Source: Leucobacter sp. UT-8R-CII-1-4 (GTDB taxonomy: Bacteria; Actinomycetota; Actinomycetes; Actinomycetales; Microbacteriaceae). Taken from it: 64,000 nt of DNA. Both the position numbers and the translations under genes were made by a program. The DNA is taken from positions 434,001 to 498,000 of the forward strand of contig NZ_JASCRS010000001.1 in assembly GCF_030010235.1 (NCBI RefSeq). Direction: 5' to 3'. Positions 8,226 to 16,029 of this stretch are shown one piece after another; position 1 is the stretch's first letter; the number at the start of each line of letters is the position of its first letter. The notes beneath the pieces were generated by a model that had not been told where the DNA came from, did no database searches, and saw only the letters and a program-made list of their open reading frames with translations.

Positions 8226-9776
8226 TTATACCTCGGCGCGCTGACGACGGCGAGTAAGCAGTACCGAGCCAACGGCGATCGATACTAGGGCGAGTCCGCC
8301 AACAACCATGATCACCTGTCCGGCAGCACCGGTCAGTGGCAGGCCTGGTACTTCCTGCTGCTTGTTAGGAATCTCGCCACCCACTGGCACAGCGGTGACC
8401 TCGCCTGGGCGAACAATGACCTCGGTCTTAGCGTCATTGCCGCTTGGCAGTACAAAGCCGTTTGGTGCCTTGACTTCTTCGAGCACGTAGCAGCGCACGC
8501 CGAGGCCGTTGACCTTCGTGCCGCCGTTGAGCTCGTCGTCACCAATCCAGAGACCTGGAATGCTGATGATGCCGTTTGCACCCGAGGTTGCGATGTATGG
8601 AGTGCCATCAGCGTTGTTGACTGGCGCCAGATCGCTGTCGAGACGGCAATCAGCTTCCTTTTCGCTCATCCAGACGCGGAACTCAGCGCCCTGCAGACCG
8701 TCAGCAGCGTTTGCCGAGTTGGTCTTCTTCAGCATGACCTGGCCCCATCGGGTCCATACCTCGTTGGTCGGCGTGCCTGGTTCGTTATCGCCATCCAGGT
8801 CGAGGTCATTCACGTTCGTGAATGCCTGGTTGACGATTTCACCGTTTCCCAGTGACTCTACGGTTGCACTGAAATCTACCTTGACGGTCTGACCAACCTG
8901 CAGGGTTGCGAGGGCTCCGGTGAGGGTGACGGTCAGCGTCGAACGCTCAGGGGTGTCGCCGGTCGTCCAGGCTGCGGTGTAATCGGTGCCGGCCGCAAGT
9001 GGCGTACCGTTCAGGCTCACAACCGGATCCTTGCTGCCCTTCAGGCGGGGATCAAGGGTATCGCTCACGATGAACTTGGTGTAAGTATCGTTGGCAACCG
9101 CGGGCACTCGCTGCGAGATCGAGTAGCTGACGTCCGAGCCGACAAGGTAGCCGTTTCCTGGCTGGTTCTGAATGGTCTTGACTGGGGTGTCACCGACGTC
9201 ATTCTTTGGGTACAGGTTTACGTCGTACACCCAGCTGCCATCGCCAGCAGCACCGTTGATACCAGGGGTTGGCAGGGTGACCACGAATGGCTCAGAGAGC
9301 TTGGTGACGTGTGCCGGAGCCGACTTTTCACGGATCAGGTAAGCGCCGAGAGGCAGACGGCCACTCTTTGCGATACCGCCAACAGTTGCTGGTAGCTCAG
9401 TGCAGTTACTCAGAGTAAGGTCTGACAGCGAGGTCCCGGTGCGAGCGCCTACGAGTTCGTCGGCGGTGATCGCACGAAGACGGTTCCAGCCCGTGTTTGT
9501 GCCGTTCAGCAGGTCTACACCGTTGATCGAGCAGTATTCAAAGACCACGTCGTCGATGGGCTTCGAGGTTGGGTTCGTTCCGGTGCCACCTGGGTTCTGT
9601 GCGCCACCACCCGGATTCTCAAACTTGTGAATCGTGAACGAGCCGTCTGCTGCGGTGTCAATGTTCTGCGCGAATGCTGCCGAACCACCGGTAAACAGTC
9701 CCGCAGCACCAATCGCGAGAGCCGCGACTGCTGTGAGACCGCGACGCGTGTGACGCGTTGCAGTGTTCTGAGACAT
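8226..9776 (-). CDS. LPXTG backbone (major) pilin with Cna-B domains
   Basis: Polymerising shaft subunit of a sortase-assembled pilus, 516 residues. In order: signal peptide ending near AAFAQN (about 36), a first domain with an E-box-like YLIREKSAPAH (146-155), a pilin motif WVYDVNLYPK with lysine 191, an isopeptide-domain region (about 195-320), an Asp-rich DLDLDGDNEPG stretch, a C-terminal Cna-B domain with E-box YVLEEVKAPNGF, and a sorting signal LPLTG (479-483) followed by a hydrophobic helix and a basic tail. The C-terminal domain (321-456) is closely related to the extracellular domain of the sigma/pilin fusion at 14058. AGAAAGGA precedes the ATG. A hairpin separates it from both neighbours. 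Confidence 0.93.
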   Translation of the reverse strand: MSQNTATRHTRRGLTAVAALAIGAAGLFTGGSAAFAQNIDTAADGSFTIHKFENPGGGAQNPGGTGTNPTSKPIDDVVFEYCSINGVDLLNGTNTGWNRLRAITADELVGARTGTSLSDLTLSNCTELPATVGGIAKSGRLPLGAYLIREKSAPAHVTKLSEPFVVTLPTPGINGAAGDGSWVYDVNLYPKNDVGDTPVKTIQNQPGNGYLVGSDVSYSISQRVPAVANDTYTKFIVSDTLDPRLKGSKDPVVSLNGTPLAAGTDYTAAWTTGDTPERSTLTVTLTGALATLQVGQTVKVDFSATVESLGNGEIVNQAFTNVNDLDLDGDNEPGTPTNEVWTRWGQVMLKKTNSANAADGLQGAEFRVWMSEKEADCRLDSDLAPVNNADGTPYIATSGANGIISIPGLWIGDDELNGGTKVNGLGVRCYVLEEVKAPNGFVLPSGNDAKTEVIVRPGEVTAVPVGGEIPNKQQEVPGLPLTGAAGQVIMVVGGLALVSIAVGSVLLTRRRQRAEV

Positions 9777-9818
9777 AGGGATTTCCTTTCTGAGCTACCG
9801 ACAATCGGCAGATGAGTT

Positions 9819-9844
9819 CTGACACATCACGGCGTGATGGTCAG
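9819..9844 (-). terminator. Intercistronic hairpin before the backbone pilin gene
   Basis: An 11-bp stem with one mismatch (CTGACaCATCAC with GTGATGgTCAG), loop of three. It lies in the 84-bp gap between the large surface protein and the backbone pilin. It may end part of the transcripts or protect the pilin mRNA. Confidence 0.5.
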
Positions 9845-9860
9845 AGGTGTGTGAAGTGAA

Positions 9861-12800
9861 TTAAATGTTTTTGCGTGCGCGCCCTGAGCGGATCGCGAAC
9901 ACCAGGGTGAGCGCGAGGAAGAGTCCGCCGCCAATCGTGAACAGGTAGGAGCCGATGCCACCGGTGAATGGCAGTGGCGGCACCGCTATCTGTTCATTTT
10001 TGATCTGGCCAATTACCAAGGCAGTGTCAGCGTTCACGGTGACAAGTTTTGGCTCGTCAAGCTTCTTGAATCCGGCCGGAGCTTGGGTTTCAATCAGGTG
10101 ATAGCTGCCCGGCGGCACGTTTCGTAGATGGAACTTGCCGGCTACTGGATCGGTGTCGGCTCCGCTGCACTCAGCGGCAGAGGCGGCAACACAATCGGCG
10201 ATTGCGATCCTCGTGCCCCCAGCAACCGGCACCCCAGCAGCATCTACCTGCACCAGCTCCCAGGCCGAACCGGAGAGCCTTGCAAGACTTGGATCGACCT
10301 TCTCCCAGCTCACGTCGACGCCAGCCTTGTAGTTCGCAATGGAGCCGAGTTCGTAGGTCCAGTCAGTGGTGTTGAGTCCACCAGGGCCAACCGTGATGGT
10401 TCTCGGCTGAGCGAGCTTTTCGTAGCCAGCCGGCGCCTCAATTTCCTCGATCAGATAGCTGCCCCACGGAATGCCGGTGAGCAAGAACTTTCCAATCGCT
10501 GGATCACGGTCTTCGCCGCTGCAACTGCCGCCTTGACAGTCGCTGATCTCTCGCGGCCAGTCACCCGCTGGCATCTGTGCACCCTCGGCGACAACCGGAG
10601 TGATCCGCCACTTCGAACCGGCGAGCAGAGTGCTGTTGTCTGCGCCGTCTACCTTTCGCCACGATAGATCTGGTGAAAGCTGCAGGCCCACCTTTGGAGC
10701 TTCTGTTGGCAGCATCGGTCTGCCGTCAGAAGCACGATTACCCGCGACAGCGACGTTGTTCCAAGCAACCTTGGTGAAATCTCCGTTGCCGCCAGCTTTG
10801 GCTGGGAAGCTCAAAGTGTAGTTCTCAAGCGGAACCCAAACTCGCGTGCCGAAGTCAACTCGGAATCCAGTTACGTCTGCCCAATTGCTTGGTGTCGCGC
10901 TCGACCAGTCATCGGTGCAGCCCGCTGGCGCCGAGTTGCGCGCGCCACCGCCGTCACCGGCGAGATCGCCGCGGCAAGGATTTGCACTCTTGGAGTATTG
11001 CACCACCGCACCGCTTGGCGCACCGGTAACAGGGCCGGTCAGGAAGACGTTGAAGGCAGATCCGCGCGCACCTGCGCCCGGACGCACTCCTGTGTCGCCA
11101 ACCCGTGGCAGGATGTCGTACAGAACTACGTCGCGAATGTTCACGTTGCCTGAGTTGCGCACTGGCACCTGGTAGCTGGCCGCACCATTTTTGTCGGTGC
11201 TGCCAATGCCCGGTGAGGGGATGTACTCCGCATCGTGTGTACCCTTGACCAGCTTGGCTGTGCTTACACCTGCGGCTTCAAGCACTGTGTACGGCTTCGT
11301 GGCACGGCATCCGCTATCGGCGCTTGGGCCTTGCACGTCGCTGCTATCAAAATCGAGGTTTCCCCAGTTGGTGGCCGGATCCACAATCTTTGGATCAGCG
11401 AGCACACTTGGCGTCGCACAGCGCAGGTACTCGTTGCTCGCTTCTTTCGCCTGGGTCAGCGTGTAGTTGCGATAGTTGCCTGTTGCGGTGCCGGCTTTCA
11501 CACGCACGTCAAAGCCGACTTTGAGGGTGTCACCGATTCCACCGAATTCAGGGTCAGCAATCAGCAGGCCGCCACCGGCTGGGGCATTCGGAAAATCAAC
11601 CACAATCTGTGTGCGCTGTTTTCCGTCGATAGTGAGCTGTGTCACGGTAACCCGAGGTTCACCGAGCTTCGCGATCACGGCGCTTTCTGGCCGACCGTAT
11701 TCTGGGTAGTCATCTCCCCACGGTGATTCAAGACTGAGGTACAGCGGCTTCGCCGGGTCAAGCGGCGCGTATTCCATGTTTTCGGGCAGAATTTCGGTGA
11801 ACACTGGCGTGAAGCGAGCGTCGTCGATTTGCTGTTGCGTTGCGCCGTCCCAAACGGTTCGTTTTGCGAGCATGTCAACTCGCATCATGCTGCCAGGCAG
11901 CGAGGTGCCCTGCTTCTGCTGATCAACGATGGTTTTCGCGACAGTTGGGTTGTAGATCCGCTTTTCCGCTTCAATCTCTAGCGGGGTGCGAATGATCCGC
12001 AAGTAGCCGCAGCGACCGCGGTGGTCTGGGTCTACGAGCGAACCATTTTGTGTAGCACTGCCGCCAGCCCAGGTAATCGTGTTGTCTGCCGTGCAGTTTT
12101 CTACCGTGAGCCACAGCGGGTGCTCTGAAGCAGGGGTCACACCTGGAGCACGCAGGCCAGATTGGGTATAGAAATGGTCCTGATATTCGCCATTCGCAAC
12201 TGCTTGCGAGTTGTCGATTGGCAGATCGCGTGAAACAGTGCCGAACACAAAGAGGCTACCGTCGGTGCCAACTTTCATGTCATTGTTGTCGAGCGAGAAC
12301 TGGGTGATCCACTCCCCTGCTCCCATAGGTATTTCTTGCATCTCGCCAAGGCCTTCACAGAAGCGCATGGTCGGATCGCCCACGTCTGAGCCCTCTGGAA
12401 TCACGCAGCTACCGCTGCGACCGAGGTTGGTCTTCCAGGTCACATTCAGTTCTGACATTGAACGGTTTGCGCCAAAAGCGATTCCGGTAAACGCGGGTGT
12501 TGCACAGTCGGTGCGGTTGTCTGCGGGCGAAGTGAATCCGCAGGGAAGAGTGTCGGTGAGTGACCACTTGCCCGGTACCAATTGGCTCTTGTCTTCTACG
12601 TCGAAGCGATACAGGAAACCTTTGCCCCAGTCGCCCCAGGCGCTCTGCGCGCCGCGGGAAAATTCGCTATTGCGTTGATTCGACTCTGAGTAGGCGTAGC
12701 CCTTTTGCATGGTGAATTCGCCATCGCCACCGTCTTGCAGCGGGTGCTGTGCGTACGAGGTCGCCACTGGCAGCGGAGTGTTCGGGCGCAGCCAAGCCCG

Positions 12801-13778
12801 CGCATCGGTGTGCACGTCGTTGCGCTGCAGTTTTCCTGTTGCGACGTCACCCTCGAAAACGCTCTTGGGGTAAATCACGGTCACAAACACAGGGTCGTCA
12901 AAGTTTCGGTTGCAGGTGTATCCCTTTTCGGTTCCAGGTGCTGCGGTGATCGCAGCACCGAGGTCCCAGGTGACCGTGTGCGCGGCAGCGTTGTACACGC
13001 CGCCACCGCTGGCGCGCACAAAGGTCGCACCGGCGGGTAGATCGTCAATCAGTTTCAGGTTTTGCAGCGCCCAGATTCCTGTAGTTGATTCCGCGTTGCA
13101 GAGGTTGATGAAGGCGGTGCGTCCGCCGCTCGTACCCCATTGCTGTGCGAAACCGGCTTCGATCTTGTAGGTCACTTCTGAGTCGAGGTACGGCCGTTCA
13201 AGCGCCGGGCTAGATTTGGTCTTCACCACTTTGACGGTGGCGTCCGAGGTGATTGTCGCTGGATCAGATACTCGCGTGTCTGTGCCAAGGCTCGTGCTGA
13301 AGGTCGCCACTGGCGCAATCGTCGTATTGTTTGGCGTCACCCAGTTCTGGCTTCGCAGTACAAATCCGATGGTGCCGGCACTGCCTGGCGCCATGGTGGC
13401 AGGGAAGGTCCAGATAATCTTGCGGTTGCCGCCAACGTCTTGGATCGTTGCGGGGTATTGCACGCCATCCATCTCAACTGGCAGGTAGCTTTCAACAGCC
13501 AATGCAAGACCGTCGGGCTGGCTGAGCGGAATCTCCACGATGAGCGAGGCACCATCACAGGTCACTGCGGCAACATCGCCACACTGCCAAGAAACCTCGA
13601 ACGGAATGTTCATTCCCGAAGGCACCGAAGATTCGGCCGGCGCGATGGTCACGCCCACATTGCCGTTCGCTGCTTGCGCAGGTGCTGCGAGGCCACCGAA
13701 CACGACGATGATTCCCAGCATCGCCGCGAGAATTCCTCGCCATGTTTTTGACCGCGAACGATCTTTTCTTACAGTCAC
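9861..13778 (-). CDS. Large LPXTG-anchored surface protein, probable pilus tip adhesin
   Basis: A 1305-residue cell-wall-anchored protein. The GTG at 13778 is chosen because GGGGGAA precedes it and a signal peptide follows at once (WRGILAAMLGIIVVFGGLAAPAQA); an upstream ATG at 13922 would add 48 unlikely residues. The body consists of DUF11-like and adhesin-type beta domains, with several cysteine pairs. Two Cna-B domains near the C-terminus carry E-boxes YLIEEIEAPAGY and YHLIETQAPAGF. The sorting signal is LPFTG, then a hydrophobic helix and RARKNI. I see no von Willebrand A domain. Its position before the backbone pilin and sortase suggests the minor or tip subunit; the ligand is unknown. 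Confidence 0.9.
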   Translation of the reverse strand: MTVRKDRSRSKTWRGILAAMLGIIVVFGGLAAPAQAANGNVGVTIAPAESSVPSGMNIPFEVSWQCGDVAAVTCDGASLIVEIPLSQPDGLALAVESYLPVEMDGVQYPATIQDVGGNRKIIWTFPATMAPGSAGTIGFVLRSQNWVTPNNTTIAPVATFSTSLGTDTRVSDPATITSDATVKVVKTKSSPALERPYLDSEVTYKIEAGFAQQWGTSGGRTAFINLCNAESTTGIWALQNLKLIDDLPAGATFVRASGGGVYNAAAHTVTWDLGAAITAAPGTEKGYTCNRNFDDPVFVTVIYPKSVFEGDVATGKLQRNDVHTDARAWLRPNTPLPVATSYAQHPLQDGGDGEFTMQKGYAYSESNQRNSEFSRGAQSAWGDWGKGFLYRFDVEDKSQLVPGKWSLTDTLPCGFTSPADNRTDCATPAFTGIAFGANRSMSELNVTWKTNLGRSGSCVIPEGSDVGDPTMRFCEGLGEMQEIPMGAGEWITQFSLDNNDMKVGTDGSLFVFGTVSRDLPIDNSQAVANGEYQDHFYTQSGLRAPGVTPASEHPLWLTVENCTADNTITWAGGSATQNGSLVDPDHRGRCGYLRIIRTPLEIEAEKRIYNPTVAKTIVDQQKQGTSLPGSMMRVDMLAKRTVWDGATQQQIDDARFTPVFTEILPENMEYAPLDPAKPLYLSLESPWGDDYPEYGRPESAVIAKLGEPRVTVTQLTIDGKQRTQIVVDFPNAPAGGGLLIADPEFGGIGDTLKVGFDVRVKAGTATGNYRNYTLTQAKEASNEYLRCATPSVLADPKIVDPATNWGNLDFDSSDVQGPSADSGCRATKPYTVLEAAGVSTAKLVKGTHDAEYIPSPGIGSTDKNGAASYQVPVRNSGNVNIRDVVLYDILPRVGDTGVRPGAGARGSAFNVFLTGPVTGAPSGAVVQYSKSANPCRGDLAGDGGGARNSAPAGCTDDWSSATPSNWADVTGFRVDFGTRVWVPLENYTLSFPAKAGGNGDFTKVAWNNVAVAGNRASDGRPMLPTEAPKVGLQLSPDLSWRKVDGADNSTLLAGSKWRITPVVAEGAQMPAGDWPREISDCQGGSCSGEDRDPAIGKFLLTGIPWGSYLIEEIEAPAGYEKLAQPRTITVGPGGLNTTDWTYELGSIANYKAGVDVSWEKVDPSLARLSGSAWELVQVDAAGVPVAGGTRIAIADCVAASAAECSGADTDPVAGKFHLRNVPPGSYHLIETQAPAGFKKLDEPKLVTVNADTALVIGQIKNEQIAVPPLPFTGGIGSYLFTIGGGLFLALTLVFAIRSGRARKNI

Positions 13779-14023
13779 ACTTCCCCCGTGTATTCCTGGC
13801 CACTTACGCGACTTTCTTAAGCGCATCAGATGGCTCACAGATACAGAGGGCGCAGCTGGAAGAATGTGACGCGGTTCAGAAAAAGATTTTTTGCTTTGAT
13901 GCCTGGGCATGCCGAAGAGCACGGATCTGAGCCGTCAGTGTTTTTGATTCGCTCTTCTTCGCGTGCTCACGCACTGTTTTGCGCATCGCAGCTGCAAGAC
14001 CCATCCCCTGAGGTCTCACAGTT
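13779..14023. other. Intergenic leader of the pilin operon
   Basis: About 245 bases between the sigma/pilin fusion terminator and the adhesin start. It is AT-richer than its surroundings, has A/T runs near 13885-13900, and no gene. A promoter for the pilin genes should lie here, but I cannot point to a convincing -35/-10 pair. Confidence 0.4.
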
Positions 14024-14046
14024 CAAAAAATATCACCGTTAGGTGA
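14024..14046 (-). terminator. Terminator after the sigma/pilin fusion gene
   Basis: A short stem TCACC/GGTGA with a 4-base loop, followed on the minus strand by TATTTTTT. Another A/T run (TTTTTTT on the minus strand) lies just before it, so it may work in both directions. Confidence 0.5.
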
Positions 14047-14057
14047 CTAAAAAAAGA

Positions 14058-15767
14058 CTAATTCCGTCGTTTTTTGCGACCAAACAGGGCAGCACCGATC
14101 GCAATGGCCGCAAGTGCGATTCCGGCAAGAATGAACATCGGCGCAGCTTGACCGGTGTTCGATAGCCACGAGCTCGGTTCCGGCTGGTTTGGGATCAACG
14201 GAACTGCAGCATTCTCGTCAACCACTGAGCGAACGATGACCTCAGTTTTTGCCTGATCACCGCTCGGCAAGAGGTAACCCTTTGGTGCCGCAACTTCTTC
14301 AAGCACATAGCAACGCTGCGTAAGACCGTTCGTCATCTGGCCGCCCTGCGACTCATCATCACCGATCCATAGCCCAGCAACGCTGATTCGCCCGCCCTTG
14401 CCCGAGACGACAACAAACTCGCTACCGTCTTGCGCAGTGACCGCCGTGAGATCAGTATCGAGTAGACAATCCGAAGGCTTCTGACTCATCCACAATTTGA
14501 AGCGCGCCCCGGCAAGACCGCTGGCGTGATCATTCGCGTTGACCTTGCCAGCTTCAAGGCTGCCCCAACGAGTCCACACCTCATTGGTCGGAGTTCCGGG
14601 CACTCCGTCGCCATCGGCATCAAGATCGTTGATATTCACGTGAGCGCTATTGGGAATCTCTGCGCCGATTGGTGCGCCCAGCGAAAGTGGACCTCCCGGT
14701 GCCTGACCGGTTGATCCAGCGTTGCCGCCAGAGTTTGAACCATTTGTGTCGGGCCTTCCGGGTTGCCCGGTTGTGCCCTCGCCGCTTTCGCCGCCTTCTG
14801 ATTCCGGACTCTCAGTGCCAGAGTTATTTTCAGCCAAGCCGTCGTTCGGCTGCTGCGTGACTTGCGGGCCGACCACCGGCAAATCAGAAACTTCACTCTT
14901 GGGGCCCGCGAGCAGAGCCGGAGCGGCAACGCTCGCACCCACAACAAGTACAGCTGCAGCCGCGGCAGCGCTCGCAATGGCTGCCTTGCGCCGCCAGCCG
15001 TCACCGAGCGCGAGCACTCCCGAGCTCACCATTCCGATCACGGCGGCTTGTTCAACGAATCGACGCCAGCGCGATTGACATCCTGCGCACCCTGAGAGGT
15101 GTTCCTCTGCCCGGGCGCGGCGGCGGCCATTCTTTTTGCCCCAGCGAACCTCACTGAAGTCGGCGACACAGGCCGCGCACTCGGGGTTGAGCCCTGTTGG
15201 CGGGTGCATTCGCTTGAGCCAAGATTTCTTGAGCCCCTCACGAGCGCGCTTCAACAGCACAGAGGTTGAATTTGGTGTGAGGTCGAGCTCTTTCGCGACC
15301 TCTTGCACGGAGCGACCGCCGACATCAACCTCAAGAATCACGCGCTTCCATCGAAGCGGCAGATCATCGAGTGCTGCCGCTATCGCCAGTTGCTCTTCGC
15401 GTTCTGAAGCGAGGTCGCCAGCTGCTGGCAACGTTGGATCGGCAAGATCAACTCCCTCGATGCTCGAGCTGCGCTGCTCGGCTTTCCAGGTGCGTGAGAG
15501 TTCGGTGTTGATGGCGCGGAAAAGGTAGCTGCGAAAAGAATCGGTCGGGCCGCCTCCGCCCAGCAAGGCGCGAAACACCGAGTCGAAAGCTTCTGAGACT
15601 GCGTCTTCTGCGTTGACCGGGTCTTTTGATCGCGCCCAGGCGAGAGCAATTCCATAGTGCCGTTCCCAGAGGGTCGCAAGCGGCCAGGCTTCGCCTTCCC
15701 GAATGGCGTTGCAGAGCACACCGTCGGAGATCTCCCCCGAGGTTTCGATCTCTCCATAGCTCAGCAC
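14058..15767 (-). CDS. ECF sigma factor - zinc-finger - transmembrane - Cna-B pilin domain fusion
   Basis: A multidomain protein of 569 residues from a GTG at 15767; the frame stays open to an ATG at 15926. Domains: sigma region 2 (about 15-85; REGEAWPLATLWERHYGIALAWAR, then SYLFRAINTEL), sigma region 4 (about 125-182; LDDLPLRWKRVILEV, VQEVAKELDLTPNSTSVLLKRA), a zinc finger with C197, C200 and the ZAS-like HLSGCAGC (H223, C227, C230), a membrane helix (261-288), a Ser/Gly/Glu linker (289-377), a Cna-B pilin domain (378-513) with an Asp-rich DADGDGVPG lead-in and E-box YVLEEVAAPKGY, LSNTG (535-539), a second helix (543-562) and RKKRRN. Known of the family: ECF factors with C-terminal zinc-finger and membrane extensions act as one-component regulators. 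Inferred: cytoplasmic sigma, external pilin-like sensor, control of the adjoining pilus genes. Confidence 0.88.
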   Translation of the reverse strand: MLSYGEIETSGEISDGVLCNAIREGEAWPLATLWERHYGIALAWARSKDPVNAEDAVSEAFDSVFRALLGGGGPTDSFRSYLFRAINTELSRTWKAEQRSSSIEGVDLADPTLPAAGDLASEREEQLAIAAALDDLPLRWKRVILEVDVGGRSVQEVAKELDLTPNSTSVLLKRAREGLKKSWLKRMHPPTGLNPECAACVADFSEVRWGKKNGRRRARAEEHLSGCAGCQSRWRRFVEQAAVIGMVSSGVLALGDGWRRKAAIASAAAAAAVLVVGASVAAPALLAGPKSEVSDLPVVGPQVTQQPNDGLAENNSGTESPESEGGESGEGTTGQPGRPDTNGSNSGGNAGSTGQAPGGPLSLGAPIGAEIPNSAHVNINDLDADGDGVPGTPTNEVWTRWGSLEAGKVNANDHASGLAGARFKLWMSQKPSDCLLDTDLTAVTAQDGSEFVVVSGKGGRISVAGLWIGDDESQGGQMTNGLTQRCYVLEEVAAPKGYLLPSGDQAKTEVIVRSVVDENAAVPLIPNQPEPSSWLSNTGQAAPMFILAGIALAAIAIGAALFGRKKRRN

Positions 15768-15775
15768 AGCAGCCA

Positions 15776-15781
15776 ATGCTA
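15776..15781 (-). promoter_or_regulatory. Candidate -10 box for the sigma/pilin fusion gene
   Basis: TAGCAT, eight bases before the GTG at 15767. It favours the later start, which removes an N-terminal hydrophobic stretch unusual for ECF factors. Codons upstream include several rare AGA triplets, also against translation there. Moderate support only. Confidence 0.35.
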
Positions 15782-16029
15782 GCAACATCAACCACAGCCA
15801 ACCGAGAAATCTTGAGCTTTCTCCGGGTTCTTCTCCCTCGCGATCAGTGGCCAGCCAAGCCAGCGCCTGCTCAGTAGAGTTTCTGGGCGTGAAAAGCTCA
15901 GTTGAGGTTCTGCGCACTACGTTCATGCAAGGTACGGGCCGAGAGCTCGCACGAAGTCTCAGGGCACAGCCAGTAGGAGCGGATAAGTTGTGGGTCTGAG
16001 AAGCTGTACCCCCTCTTCAGAAAGCCAAC

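Noticed and set aside
13990-14030. GAACTG and GGGTCT spaced 16 bases on the minus strand before the adhesin, as a possible ECF sigma promoter
   Set aside because: Similarity to ECF promoter motifs is loose and the same bases form a small hairpin. No second copy before the sigma/pilin gene supports it.
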